From Bradyrhizobium cytisi (GTDB lineage: Bacteria > Pseudomonadota > Alphaproteobacteria > Rhizobiales > Xanthobacteraceae), in assembly GCF_008123515.1 (NCBI RefSeq), contig NZ_VSSR01000069.1, forward strand, positions 1-64,000: DNA of 64,000 nt. Reading direction: 5' to 3'. Position numbers and translations under genes: made by a program. The notes beneath the pieces were generated by a model. The model had not been told where the DNA came from. It searched no databases and worked only from the letters and a program-made list of their open reading frames with translations. This document shows positions 53,687 through 63,049 of the stretch, in pieces. Numbering within the stretch: the stretch's first letter is position 1; each line of letters opens with the position of its first letter.

Positions 53687-54211
53687 ATGATCCTCGACCT
53701 CGCGCGCCTTATGCTCTTCCCGGCCTTGATGGCGTTCGCAGCCGCCAGCGATCTCTTCACCATGACAATCTCGAACCGCGTCTCGCTGGCGCTGGTGGCA
53801 GGCTTCTTCGTGCTCGCCTTTGCCGGTGGCATGGCACCTTACGAGATGCTGAGCCATATCGGCGCCGGCGCGCTGCTCCTCGTCGCGGCGTTCACTTGCT
53901 TTGCGATGGGCTGGATGGGCGGCGGCGACGCCAAGGTCGCAGCTACCGTGGCGCTCTGGTTCGGCTTCGCCCAATTGATGGACTTCCTGCTCTACGCCTC
54001 GCTGTTCGGCGGCGCGCTGACCCTGCTCCTGCTCCAGCTCCGGCAATGGCCGTTGCCTTACGGGCTTGCCGGCCAGGCCTGGCTGGCGCGGCTCCACGAC
54101 AAGCAGACCGGCATTCCCTACGGCATCGCGCTCGCACTTGGCGCACTGATGGTCTACCCCGAGACCGAATGGGTGAAAGCGATCGACCTCGCTCACCTCG
54201 CACTGCGCTGA
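53687..54211 (+). CDS. cpaA: Prepilin peptidase CpaA (TadV-like)
   Basis: A 174-residue membrane aspartyl protease with five or six helices. The first catalytic Asp lies in AASDLFTMTISN and the second in GGGDAKVAATVA, the GxGD motif of prepilin peptidases. It removes the leader from Flp pilin. The lack of the methylase domain is normal for the Tad type. cpaB follows after 127 nt. Confidence 0.93.
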   Translation: MILDLARLMLFPALMAFAAASDLFTMTISNRVSLALVAGFFVLAFAGGMAPYEMLSHIGAGALLLVAAFTCFAMGWMGGGDAKVAATVALWFGFAQLMDFLLYASLFGGALTLLLLQLRQWPLPYGLAGQAWLARLHDKQTGIPYGIALALGALMVYPETEWVKAIDLAHLALR

Positions 54212-54338
54212 ACGCCCAGGATACACCCGGCGTTAAGGCGATTTAGATACGCCTCATTAACCATGCTTTGACGAATAGCTGGTCAACTGCCGATTACGGC
54301 GGCGGCAGCGTCGCGGCGTACTGTGGAAAGTGAAGCGT

Positions 54339-55136
54339 ATGAATAGGGCACGCATAGTCGTCCTGACGGTCGCCATCTGCGCCGGCGGCATCGCCGCGTA
54401 TCTGGCGAGCGGCTCGGACTCTGCGCCGCCTCCAGCGGCTCCGGTCGCGCAGCTTCCCACCACCGACGTCCTGGTCGCCAAGAACGACATCGGCCTCGGG
54501 CAGACCGTGAAGCCAGACGACGTGCAGTGGCAGACCTGGCCGACCGCGACCGCCAGCGCCGCCTTCATCCGCCGCAGCGAGCGCCCCGACGGCGCGACCC
54601 AGGTCACCGGCTCGATTGCGCGCGCCCCCTTCATCCAGGGTGAGCCGATCCGCGACCAGAAGCTGGTCAAGGCCGATGGGTCCGGCTTCATGGCTGCGAT
54701 CCTGCCGAGCGGCATGCGCGCCATCTCCACCGAAATCTCGCCGGAGACCGGCGCGGGCGGCTTCATCCTGCCGAACGATCGCGTCGATGTGCTGCTGACG
54801 CGCCGCCTCAAGAACCCGGACCAGAGCTCCGGCGCCCAGGATGTCGTCACGTCCGAGGTCATTCTGGTCAATGTCCGCGTGCTCGCCATCGACCAGGCGC
54901 CGAAGGAGAAGGACGGCCAGAACGCGGTGGTCGGCAAGACCGTGACGCTGGAACTCAATTCCGCACAAACCCAGCAGCTTTCCTCGTCCCGCCAGGCTGG
55001 AACGCTGTCGCTGGCGCTGCGCAGCATTGCCGACGTCAAGATGAGCGAGATCACGCTCGATGAATCCGCGCAGAAGCGCGATGGCGTTTCGATCATCCGC
55101 TACGGCATTCCAAGCCAGGCGGCGAAGGCACGATGA
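54339..55136 (+). CDS. cpaB: Flp pilus assembly protein CpaB (RcpC-like)
   Basis: A 265-residue periplasmic protein with one N-terminal membrane helix (VVLTVAICAGGIAAYLA). The SAF domain follows, starting LPTTDVLVAKNDIGLGQTV, with RAPFIQGEPIRDQKL and SPETGAGGFILPNDRVDVLLTRR. It is thought to stabilise the secretin. GGAAAG lies about eight bases upstream of 54339; a GTG at 54330 is possible. Its stop overlaps cpaC by four bases. Confidence 0.9.
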   Translation: MNRARIVVLTVAICAGGIAAYLASGSDSAPPPAAPVAQLPTTDVLVAKNDIGLGQTVKPDDVQWQTWPTATASAAFIRRSERPDGATQVTGSIARAPFIQGEPIRDQKLVKADGSGFMAAILPSGMRAISTEISPETGAGGFILPNDRVDVLLTRRLKNPDQSSGAQDVVTSEVILVNVRVLAIDQAPKEKDGQNAVVGKTVTLELNSAQTQQLSSSRQAGTLSLALRSIADVKMSEITLDESAQKRDGVSIIRYGIPSQAAKAR

Positions 55137-56623
55137 GGACAGTCGATATGAGATGCAGGGCAGATCTGGCGACGATGCGGACCTCGATGGTTCGCGCCCT
55201 GTCGTTCTCGGCCGCTCTCGCGCTGACGCTCAACCCCGCGCTGACGCCCGTGATCGCCGCAGATTACCGTCCCGTGGCGCCGGTTGCAGCCGACGGCCAG
55301 ATGAATGCGCGCTTCCTCTCGCTCGGCATCGGCAAGTCGATCGTGATTGACCTGCCGCGAGACATCAAGGATGTGCTGGTTGCCGATCCCAAGATCGCCA
55401 ACGCGGTGGTCCGCTCGTCGCAGCGCGCCTACATCATCGGCGCCTCGGTCGGCCAGACCAACATCGTGTTCTTCGATTCCGCCGGCCAGCAGATCGCCGC
55501 CTATGACATCGCGGTCAAGCGCGACCTCAACGGCGTGCGCGCGGCGCTGAAGCAGATCCTGCCCAATTCCGACATCCAGATCGACGGTCTCGGCGACGGC
55601 GTCGTCCTGACCGGGACTGCGGCCAACCCACTCGAAGCGCAGCAGGCCAACGATCTCGCCGCACGCCTTGCCGGCGGCCCCGAGAAGGTGGTGAATTCGA
55701 TCGTGGTCCGCGGCCGCGACCAGGTGATGCTGAAGGTGACCGTCGCGGAAGTCGCGCGCACCGTCATCAAGCAGCTCGGCATCGACCTCACGGCGAACCT
55801 GAACTACGGCACCTCGGTGGTGAGCTTCAGCAACTCCAACCCGTTCACGGCGCTTGGCAAGAATCTCGTAGACGGCAACGCTCTGACCACCAAGTTCGGC
55901 GCGACACCGTCGGTGCAGGCAACCCTGCGCGCGATGGAAACCGCAGGCGTGATCCGGACGCTGGCCGAGCCGAACCTGACCGCTATCTCGGGTGAATCGG
56001 CGACCTTCATCGCCGGCGGCGAATTCCCGGTGCCGGCAGGTTATGCCTGCGACCCCACCACGCATGTCTGCACCACCCAGATCAGCTTCAAGAAGTTCGG
56101 CATCTCGCTCAACTTCACCCCCATTGTGCTGACCGAGGGCAAGATCAGCCTGCACGTGATGACCGAGGTCTCGGAACTGTCGAATGAAAATGCGATCACG
56201 CTGTCGCAGGCCGTGACCTCGACTTCGGTCAACTCGCTGACGGTGCCGTCGATCAAGACCCGCCGTGCCGAGACCTCGCTGGAAATTCCCTCCGGCGGCG
56301 CGATGGCGATGGCCGGCCTGATCCAGCAGCAGACCAAGCAGGCGATCAGCGGATTGCCGGGGCTGATGCAGCTCCCGATCCTCGGCACCCTGTTCCGCAG
56401 CCGCGACTTCGTCAACAACACGACCGAGCTGGTCGTGATCGTGACGCCCTATGTCGTCCGCGCGGCGGCGCCAAAGGACCTGTCGCGGCCGGATGACGGC
56501 TTCGCGGCGCCCGCGGATCCGCAGGCTGAACTGATCGGCAACATCAATCGCATCTATGGCGTGCCGGGCCGGACCGAGCCGGCAAAGAACTACCGCGGCA
56601 CCTACGGCTTCATCACGGACTGA
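55133..56623 (+). CDS. cpaC: Tad secretin CpaC (RcpA)
   Basis: A 496-residue outer-membrane secretin. A signal peptide (LSFSAALALTLNPALTPVIA) precedes the N-domain with IVIDLPRDIKDVLVADPKIAN, a BON-like region, and the secretin core that includes SGESATFIAGGEFPVP, VTSTSVNSLTVPSIKTRRAETSLEIPSGG (split) and NTTELVVIVTPYVV. It forms the pore for the pilus. It begins within the cpaB stop. Confidence 0.93.
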   Translation: MRTVDMRCRADLATMRTSMVRALSFSAALALTLNPALTPVIAADYRPVAPVAADGQMNARFLSLGIGKSIVIDLPRDIKDVLVADPKIANAVVRSSQRAYIIGASVGQTNIVFFDSAGQQIAAYDIAVKRDLNGVRAALKQILPNSDIQIDGLGDGVVLTGTAANPLEAQQANDLAARLAGGPEKVVNSIVVRGRDQVMLKVTVAEVARTVIKQLGIDLTANLNYGTSVVSFSNSNPFTALGKNLVDGNALTTKFGATPSVQATLRAMETAGVIRTLAEPNLTAISGESATFIAGGEFPVPAGYACDPTTHVCTTQISFKKFGISLNFTPIVLTEGKISLHVMTEVSELSNENAITLSQAVTSTSVNSLTVPSIKTRRAETSLEIPSGGAMAMAGLIQQQTKQAISGLPGLMQLPILGTLFRSRDFVNNTTELVVIVTPYVVRAAAPKDLSRPDDGFAAPADPQAELIGNINRIYGVPGRTEPAKNYRGTYGFITD

Positions 56624-56643
56624 TGGCGGAACGGGGACATAGT

Positions 56644-57378
56644 ATGATCACAACACGACCCCAGACCCGCTACCGCGCCGCCGGCCTCGGTGGCGTGCTT
56701 GTCGGTATCGCGCTCGCGCTCGGCGGCTGCCAGCACGACGAGGTCGCCACCGCTTCCATTCCCGACGATTACAAGCAGCGTCATCCGATCGCGATCGAGG
56801 AACAGAACCGTTCGATCGTCGTGTTCGTCGGTCACGCCCGCGGCGGCCTGACCGCAGCCCAGCGCGCCGACGTGATGGGCCTGGCCTCGACCTGGATGCA
56901 CGAGGGCACCGGCGCCATCCACATCGATGTGCCGTCCGGAACGCCGAATGCGCGCCCGGTGGCGGAATCGATGCGCGAGATTCAGGCGATGCTGGCAGCG
57001 GCGGGCGTTCCCCCGCGCGGCATCATCGCCCGTCCCTACCAGCCGGAAGACAAGCGCTTCCTGCCGCCCATCCGGCTGACCTATTCCAAGATCGCCGCGG
57101 TCGCGGGCCCCTGCGGCCTGTGGCCGGAGGATCTCGGCCCCTCGATGAAGAACAAGAGCTGGTTCGAGAACAAGGACTACTACAATTACGGCTGCGCCTA
57201 TCAGCGCAACATTGCGGCCATGGTCGACAATCCATCGGACCTCGAGCAGCCGCGGTCCGAAACTCCGGCCTACACGGCGCGCCGCACTGCCGCCTTCGAG
57301 AAGTATCGCAAGGGAACTCCGACGGCGGTTGCCTATCCCGAGGCTGATAAGGCCAAACTCAGCGACACCGGCAAATGA
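56644..57378 (+). CDS. cpaD: Tad pilus lipoprotein CpaD
   Basis: A 244-residue protein with a lipobox LALGGC near residue 30, so it is lipid-anchored, probably to the outer membrane with the secretin. Family phrases: IVVFVGHARGGLTAAQR and YYNYGCAYQRNIAAMVDNPSDLEQPR. The start at 56644 follows GGGGAC and gives the lipobox; an ATG at 56623 overlaps the cpaC stop by one base and lacks a ribosome site. cpaE starts four bases before its end. Confidence 0.9.
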   Translation: MITTRPQTRYRAAGLGGVLVGIALALGGCQHDEVATASIPDDYKQRHPIAIEEQNRSIVVFVGHARGGLTAAQRADVMGLASTWMHEGTGAIHIDVPSGTPNARPVAESMREIQAMLAAAGVPPRGIIARPYQPEDKRFLPPIRLTYSKIAAVAGPCGLWPEDLGPSMKNKSWFENKDYYNYGCAYQRNIAAMVDNPSDLEQPRSETPAYTARRTAAFEKYRKGTPTAVAYPEADKAKLSDTGK

Positions 57379-58640
57379 TCAACTACGCGCGCCAGACTCA
57401 AGAAGAGCAGCCGGAGACCCCTGCGCCGTTCGAGGAGCATATTGCGCCCGCGCCGCGCGTCTCGGTCCAGGCCTTCTGCGAAACCGTGGAGACTGCTGCA
57501 GCCGTGCAATCGGCGGGCGAGGATCGCCGTCTCGGCAAGGCCCATCTGAAGATCCAGATGGGCGGCATGGCGGCTGCGATCGAAGCCTATCGCTCCGCAC
57601 CAACGCCGAACGTGATCGTGCTCGAGAGCGACGCCCGCAACGATTTGCTGGCCGGGCTCGACCAGCTTGCCACCGTCTGCGACGCCGGTACCCGGGTGGT
57701 CGTGATCGGCCGCATCAACGACGTCATGCTCTATCGCGAGCTGGTGCGCCGCGGAGTCAGCGACTACGTGCTCGCGCCGGTTAGTGCGATCGACGTCGTC
57801 CGCTCGATCTGCAACTTGTTCTCCGCGCCGGAAGCCAAGGCGGTCGGCCGCATCATTGCCGTGGTCGGCGCCAAGGGCGGCGTCGGCGCCTCCACCATCT
57901 CCCACAACGTCGCCTGGGCAATCGCGCGGGATCTCGCGATGGACGCCGTGGTCGCCGATCTCGACCTCGCCTTCGGCACCGCCGGGCTCGACTACAACCA
58001 GGACCCGCCGCAGGGCATCGCGGATGCCGTGTTCTCGCCCGATCGCGTCGACACGGCCTTCATCGACCGCCTGCTGTCGAAATGCACCGACCACCTCAGC
58101 CTGCTGGCGGCGCCGGCGACGCTCGACCGGGTCTATGATTTCGGCACCGACGCCTTCGACGCGGTGTTCGACACGCTGCGCGCGACCATGCCCTGCATCG
58201 TGCTCGACATCCCGCATCAATGGTCGGGCTGGACCAAGCGCGCTTTAATCGGCGCCGACGACATCCTGATCGTGGCGGCGCCGGACCTCGCCAACCTGCG
58301 CAACGCCAAAAACCTGTTCGATCTGCTGAAGGCCGCGCGTCCCAACGACCGCCCGCCGCTATACTGCCTGAACCAGGTCGGCATTCCCAAGCGGCCGGAG
58401 ATCGCGGCGGGCGAATTCGCCAAGGCGATCGAGAGCCAGCCGGTCGTCTCGATCCCGTTCGAGCCTCAGATCTTCGGGGCGGCCGCCAACAACGGCCAGA
58501 TGATCGCGGAGATCTCCGCCAACCACAAGTCGATCGAGATGTTCCTCCAGATCGCCCAGCGCCTGACCGGCCGCAGCGAGACGAAGAAACAAAAGTCGTC
58601 CTTGCTTTCACCGCTGATTGAGAAGTTGCGGCGAAAATAG
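57375..58640 (+). CDS. cpaE: Pilus localisation protein CpaE (TadZ-like)
   Basis: A 421-residue cytosolic protein: a receiver-like N-terminal domain (PNVIVLESDA, RVVVIGRIND) and a ParA/MinD-type domain from about residue 155. Its deviant Walker A reads GAKGGVGASTI: Lys167 is kept, but the second conserved Lys (the GKST Lys) is Ala172, as in other CpaE/TadZ proteins. It sets where the pilus machine assembles. The C-terminus is Lys/Arg-rich. Confidence 0.92.
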   Translation: MINYARQTQEEQPETPAPFEEHIAPAPRVSVQAFCETVETAAAVQSAGEDRRLGKAHLKIQMGGMAAAIEAYRSAPTPNVIVLESDARNDLLAGLDQLATVCDAGTRVVVIGRINDVMLYRELVRRGVSDYVLAPVSAIDVVRSICNLFSAPEAKAVGRIIAVVGAKGGVGASTISHNVAWAIARDLAMDAVVADLDLAFGTAGLDYNQDPPQGIADAVFSPDRVDTAFIDRLLSKCTDHLSLLAAPATLDRVYDFGTDAFDAVFDTLRATMPCIVLDIPHQWSGWTKRALIGADDILIVAAPDLANLRNAKNLFDLLKAARPNDRPPLYCLNQVGIPKRPEIAAGEFAKAIESQPVVSIPFEPQIFGAAANNGQMIAEISANHKSIEMFLQIAQRLTGRSETKKQKSSLLSPLIEKLRRK

Positions 58641-58660
58641 GCGCCCCATGGAGTTGTTAA

Positions 58661-60124
58661 GTGTTCGGTAAGCGTAGCGGAACAGACACCGACCTTCGGG
58701 CTCCCAAGCCCGGCGCCGTGTCGCCAGAGCCTGCCTCGGCTCCGGCGCCGACGGTGTCGCGCGCGCCGCCCCCGCCGGCCGTCGCCTCCCCGCCGCTCGC
58801 CCCTTCCCGGCCTGCGCCGGCCATGGAGAGCCGCCGCTCGGACAATTATTACGAGGTCAAGGCGACCATCTTCGGCGCGTTGATCGAGGCCATCGACCTC
58901 GCTCAGCTCGCCAAGCTCGATTCCGAGTCCGCGCGCGAGGAAATCCGCGACATCGTCAACGAGATCATCGCGATCAAGAACATCGTGATGTCGATCGCCG
59001 AGCAGGAAGAGCTGCTCGATGATATCTGCAACGACGTGCTCGGCTATGGCCCGCTCGAGCCGCTTCTGGCGCGCGACGACATCGCCGACATCATGGTGAA
59101 CGGGGCCGGCACGGTCTTCATCGAAGTCAGCGGCAAGATCCAGAAAACCGGCATCCGCTTCCGCGACAACCAGCAACTCCTCAATATCTGCCAACGCATC
59201 GTCAGCCAGGTCGGACGGCGCGTCGACGAATCCTCGCCGATCTGCGACGCGCGCCTCGCCGACGGCTCCCGCGTCAACGCCATCGTGCCGCCACTCGCGA
59301 TCGACGGTCCCGCGCTCACCATTCGTAAGTTCAAAAAGGACAAGCTGACGCTGGATCAGCTGGTCAAGTTCGGCGCGATCTCGCCGGAAGGCGCGGAAAT
59401 CCTCCAGATCATCGGACGTGTCCGCTGCAACGTGCTGATCTCCGGCGGTACCGGCTCGGGCAAGACCACGCTGCTCAACTGTCTGACCAACTACATCGAG
59501 CACGACGAGCGCGTCATCACTTGCGAAGACGCCGCCGAACTTCAGCTCCAGCAGCCTCACGTGGTGCGGCTCGAAACCCGGCCGCCCAACATCGAGGGCG
59601 AAGGCCAGGTCACCATGCGCGAGCTGGTGCGCAACTGTCTGCGTATGCGTCCTGAACGCATCATCGTCGGCGAAGTCCGCGGCCCGGAGGCCTTCGACCT
59701 CCTCCAGGCCATGAACACCGGCCATGACGGCTCGATGGGAACGCTGCACGCCAACAATCCGCGCGAAGCGCTGTCACGCTGCGAATCCATGATCACGATG
59801 GGCGGCTTCTCCCTGCCCTCGCGCACCATTCGCGAGATGATCTGCGCCTCGATCGACGTCATCGTCCAGGCCGCGCGCCTGCGCGACGGTTCGCGCCGCA
59901 TCACCCACATCACCGAGGTGATGGGCATGGAAGGCGATACCATCATTACGCAGGACATCTTCCTCTACGACCTGGTCGGCGAGGACGCCAACGGCAAGAT
60001 CATCGGCAAGCACCGCTCGACCGGCATCGGCCGCCCGAAATTCTGGGAACGCGCCCGCTATTACGGCGAAGAGAAACGCCTTGCCGCTGCCCTAGACGCC
60101 GCGGAATCGGCGCCAACGACGTGA
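58661..60124 (+). CDS. cpaF: Tad secretion ATPase CpaF (TadA)
   Basis: A 487-residue type IV secretion-like ATPase. Walker A is SGGTGSGKTT (Lys268), and the Asp box (ERIITCEDAAELQL type, seen as ERVITCEDAAELQL) and the GTLHANNPREAL His box are present. The first 60 residues are Pro/Ala-rich and flexible. It powers Flp pilus extension together with TadB and TadC. The start codon is GTG. Confidence 0.94.
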   Translation: MFGKRSGTDTDLRAPKPGAVSPEPASAPAPTVSRAPPPPAVASPPLAPSRPAPAMESRRSDNYYEVKATIFGALIEAIDLAQLAKLDSESAREEIRDIVNEIIAIKNIVMSIAEQEELLDDICNDVLGYGPLEPLLARDDIADIMVNGAGTVFIEVSGKIQKTGIRFRDNQQLLNICQRIVSQVGRRVDESSPICDARLADGSRVNAIVPPLAIDGPALTIRKFKKDKLTLDQLVKFGAISPEGAEILQIIGRVRCNVLISGGTGSGKTTLLNCLTNYIEHDERVITCEDAAELQLQQPHVVRLETRPPNIEGEGQVTMRELVRNCLRMRPERIIVGEVRGPEAFDLLQAMNTGHDGSMGTLHANNPREALSRCESMITMGGFSLPSRTIREMICASIDVIVQAARLRDGSRRITHITEVMGMEGDTIITQDIFLYDLVGEDANGKIIGKHRSTGIGRPKFWERARYYGEEKRLAAALDAAESAPTT

Positions 60125-60140
60125 GCGGGTCAACGCAGCC

Positions 60141-61118
60141 ATGAACATGCAAGTCCTCGCCCTCGCCTTTCTCGCCACCGCCGCGGTCGGCGGCATCGCC
60201 TGGGTCTTCCTCTATCCGCTGCTGTCAGGCGAACGGAAGGCCGAGAGCCGCCGGGCCTCGATCGGGCGCGCCGACGTGCCCGCGGCCAAGCAGGCTGAAA
60301 AGAGCCAGCGCTCGCGCCGCGAGCAAGTCGAGACTTCGCTCAAGGATCTCGAGGCGAGGCGGGCACAGGAAAAGAGCGTCCCGCTCCACATCCGCCTGTC
60401 GCAGGCGGGGCTCGACTGGACGCCGAAGAAATTCTGGATCGCATCCGCCGTCGTGGCGGGCGTGTTTTTCTTCGGCGCGCTGTTCGGTGGCGGCGGCCTG
60501 ATCGGCGCAGTCGGTCTTGCCTTTGCCGGCGGCTTCGGCCTGCCGCGCTGGGCGCTGGGCTTCCTGAAGAAGCGCCGCGAAAACCAGTTCCTGAAGGCGC
60601 TGCCCGATGCCGTCGACGTCATCGTCCGCGGCATCAAGGCGGGCCTGCCGCTGTTCGAATCCATCAAGGTCGTGGCGGCCGACGCGCCGGAGCCGCTGCG
60701 CAGCGAGTTCCTGGCCATCATCGAGACGCAGGCGATCGGCATGCCGCTCGGCGAGGCCTGCTCGCGCCTCTACGACCGCATGCCGCTGCCGGAAGCCAAC
60801 TTCTTCGGCATCGTCATCTCGATCCAGCAGAAGTCGGGCGGCAACCTCTCCGAAGCGCTGGGCAACCTCTCCAAGGTGCTGCGCGACCGCAAGAAGATGA
60901 AGGAAAAGATCCAGGCGATGTCGATGGAGGCCAAGGCCTCGGCCGGAATCATCGGCTCGTTGCCGCCGATCGTGATGCTCCTCGTCTATCTCTCCACGCC
61001 CGGCTACATCTCGCTGCTGTGGACCCATCCCACCGGCCAGCTCATGCTGGTCGGCTGCGTCGTCTGGATGTCGATTGGCATCATGGTGATGAAGAAGATG
61101 ATCAACTTCGATTTCTGA
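60141..61118 (+). CDS. tadB: Tad inner-membrane platform protein TadB
   Basis: A 325-residue GspF-type protein. One N-terminal helix, a charged linker with QVETSLKDLEARR, then a helical cytosolic domain with IKAGLPLFESIKVVA and IQQKSGGNLSEALGNLSKVLRDR, and C-terminal helices ending NFDF. It forms the platform with TadC, the next gene, 9 nt downstream. Confidence 0.93.
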   Translation: MNMQVLALAFLATAAVGGIAWVFLYPLLSGERKAESRRASIGRADVPAAKQAEKSQRSRREQVETSLKDLEARRAQEKSVPLHIRLSQAGLDWTPKKFWIASAVVAGVFFFGALFGGGGLIGAVGLAFAGGFGLPRWALGFLKKRRENQFLKALPDAVDVIVRGIKAGLPLFESIKVVAADAPEPLRSEFLAIIETQAIGMPLGEACSRLYDRMPLPEANFFGIVISIQQKSGGNLSEALGNLSKVLRDRKKMKEKIQAMSMEAKASAGIIGSLPPIVMLLVYLSTPGYISLLWTHPTGQLMLVGCVVWMSIGIMVMKKMINFDF

Positions 61119-61127
61119 TGGTGCCGT

Positions 61128-62102
61128 ATGGTCGATTTACTCGTCACAAAGCTGCACGACGTTCACTTCATGACCATGCTGCTGGCGGCCATCGCCGCCA
61201 GCGCCACCGTGTATACGCTGGTGATGCCGCTGTTCGCCGGTGAAGGCCTCTCCAAGCGCATGAAGGCGGTGGCGAGCGAGCGCGAGCGGATCCGGCAGCG
61301 CGAGCGCGAACGCCTCAACAAGAGCGAGAAGGTCTCGCTGCGCCAGACGCCAAAGCAACTCGTCTCCAGGGTCGTCGAGGACTTCAACCTCACCAAATGG
61401 CTGGCGCAGGAAGCGGCGCGCGACAAGCTCATCATGGCGGGCTATCGCGGCCAGGCGCCTTACATCACATTCCTGTTCGCCCGCATGGTGGCTCCGCTCG
61501 TGCTGTTCGTCGGCTCGGTCGTCTACGTGTTCCTGATCGCGCATATGGAGAAGTCGGTCCCGATCAAGATCGGCATGTGCGTCGGCGCGGCCTATGCCGG
61601 CCTCCAGGCGCCGATGCTGTTCCTCAAGAACGCGATCTCCAAGCGCCAGCTCTCGATCAAGCGCGCCTTTCCCGATGCGCTCGACCTGTTGCTGATCTGC
61701 ATCGAATCCGGCATGTCGGTGGAAATGGCGTTCCGCAAGGTCGCGACTGAAATCGTCGGCCAGTCGATCGCGCTGTCGGAGGAGTTCACGCTGACCACGG
61801 CCGAGTTGTCCTATTTGCAGGACCGCAAGGTGGCGTACGAAAACCTGGCGAAGCGCACCGGGCTCGAAGGCGTCAAATCGGTGTGTCTTGCACTTCAGCA
61901 GGCGGAACGCTACGGCACCCCGCTTGGCCAATCCCTGCGCGTTATGGCGCAGGAAAACCGCGACATGCGCATGAACGAAGCCGAGAAGAAGGCCGCCGCG
62001 CTGCCGCCAAAGCTGACGGTGCCGATGATCCTGTTCTTCCTGCCGGTGCTGTTCGTCGTCATTCTCGGGCCGACCGGCATCAAGATCTCCGAGCTGCACT
62101 GA
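61128..62102 (+). CDS. tadC: Tad inner-membrane platform protein TadC
   Basis: A 324-residue GspF-type protein. The N-terminal helix and a charged linker resemble TadB; the core has RAFPDALDLLLICIESGMSVEMAFRKV and KSVCLALQQAERYGTPLGQSLRVMAQE. It ends at the convergent tadD gene after 63 nt. TadB and TadC are a pair in every Tad locus. Confidence 0.93.
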   Translation: MVDLLVTKLHDVHFMTMLLAAIAASATVYTLVMPLFAGEGLSKRMKAVASERERIRQRERERLNKSEKVSLRQTPKQLVSRVVEDFNLTKWLAQEAARDKLIMAGYRGQAPYITFLFARMVAPLVLFVGSVVYVFLIAHMEKSVPIKIGMCVGAAYAGLQAPMLFLKNAISKRQLSIKRAFPDALDLLLICIESGMSVEMAFRKVATEIVGQSIALSEEFTLTTAELSYLQDRKVAYENLAKRTGLEGVKSVCLALQQAERYGTPLGQSLRVMAQENRDMRMNEAEKKAAALPPKLTVPMILFFLPVLFVVILGPTGIKISELH

Positions 62103-62165
62103 CGCCGGAGATTGCGGACCGCACGCGGTCCGCAGCCAATTTCAGGATCGGAAGATCGGGTCTGA

Positions 62166-62978
62166 TCAGTCGGGCTGGCTGAGCGAAGCAACCGGCGTCC
62201 GCTTCGACGCACCGCGCGGGCCATCGTTGCGGTTCAGCATTTCCTTGAGATACGCGACGTTGGCCGCGGCCTGGTCCGGCGGCAGGTCCGCCTTCACGAT
62301 GGTCTCGGCCTCGGCGAAGCGGCCCTGGAGGCCGACCACCAGGCCGAGATTCTGCCGCACCCTGGAGCTCGCACGCGGTGAAGCGTAGGCCTGCCGCAGC
62401 GCCTCTTCCGCCTTGGGCAGGTCTCTCGACAACATGTAGGACAGGCCGAGATTGGAGAGCACGCCGGGATCGCCCGGCGCAATCTTCAGCGCGCTCGCAT
62501 AATAAGCACGCGCCTCGTCGTGACGGCCCATCTGATCGAGCGCGGTGCCCTGCACCGACAGCAGGCGCCAATCCGGATTGTCGGGCGAATGCGCCTTGGA
62601 CAGCACGTCGAAGGCCTGCTGGAAATTGCCGTTGTCGGCGAGCGCGCGGCCGTATTGGGCAAGCAGCTGCTTGTTGCCGGGATTGGCGATGGTCGCCTGT
62701 TCGAGCACCGCGGCGGCTTGGGCGCGTTGGCCGTTGGCACGCAGGGCCTGGCCATAGGCCAGCGCCACATCGGGATCCTTGGGGTTGGCGCGGTAGCGCT
62801 CGCTATAGGTCTCGATGGCGCGCGCCGGATCGACCGGGGCGGCTTCCGCCTTCGGGCCGATCGAGCCGGTCACATCGGAGAGTTTTGACATTGCCGTGCA
62901 GCCGCCGAGGCTCGCTGCCGCCAGCGCGATCAGCGAGGCGGAGGCAAGAAGCCGGGCGGGACGGAACCGTTGACGCAT
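62166..62978 (-). CDS. tadD: Tad pilus TPR lipoprotein TadD
   Basis: A 270-residue lipoprotein (LIALAAASLGGC lipobox near residue 27) with about four tetratricopeptide-like repeats: DVALAYGQALRANGQRAQAAAVLEQA, LLAQYGRALADNGNFQQAFDVLSKA, and others. TadD is needed for secretin stability in other Tad systems. It is convergent with tadC, so it has its own promoter; nothing clear is visible before it. Confidence 0.88.
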   Translation of the reverse strand: MRQRFRPARLLASASLIALAAASLGGCTAMSKLSDVTGSIGPKAEAAPVDPARAIETYSERYRANPKDPDVALAYGQALRANGQRAQAAAVLEQATIANPGNKQLLAQYGRALADNGNFQQAFDVLSKAHSPDNPDWRLLSVQGTALDQMGRHDEARAYYASALKIAPGDPGVLSNLGLSYMLSRDLPKAEEALRQAYASPRASSRVRQNLGLVVGLQGRFAEAETIVKADLPPDQAAANVAYLKEMLNRNDGPRGASKRTPVASLSQPD

Positions 62979-63049
62979 GACGCTTTGACTCTCGAGCCGA
63001 TTGATCGAGCCGAACGCGCCAGCAATAGAGTGTTAACCCTAATGGCCGG

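Noticed and set aside
54225..54280. TTAA-N7-TTGA and similar half sites before cpaB, resembling CtrA boxes
   Set aside because: The matches are incomplete, and such short AT motifs near gene starts are expected by chance.
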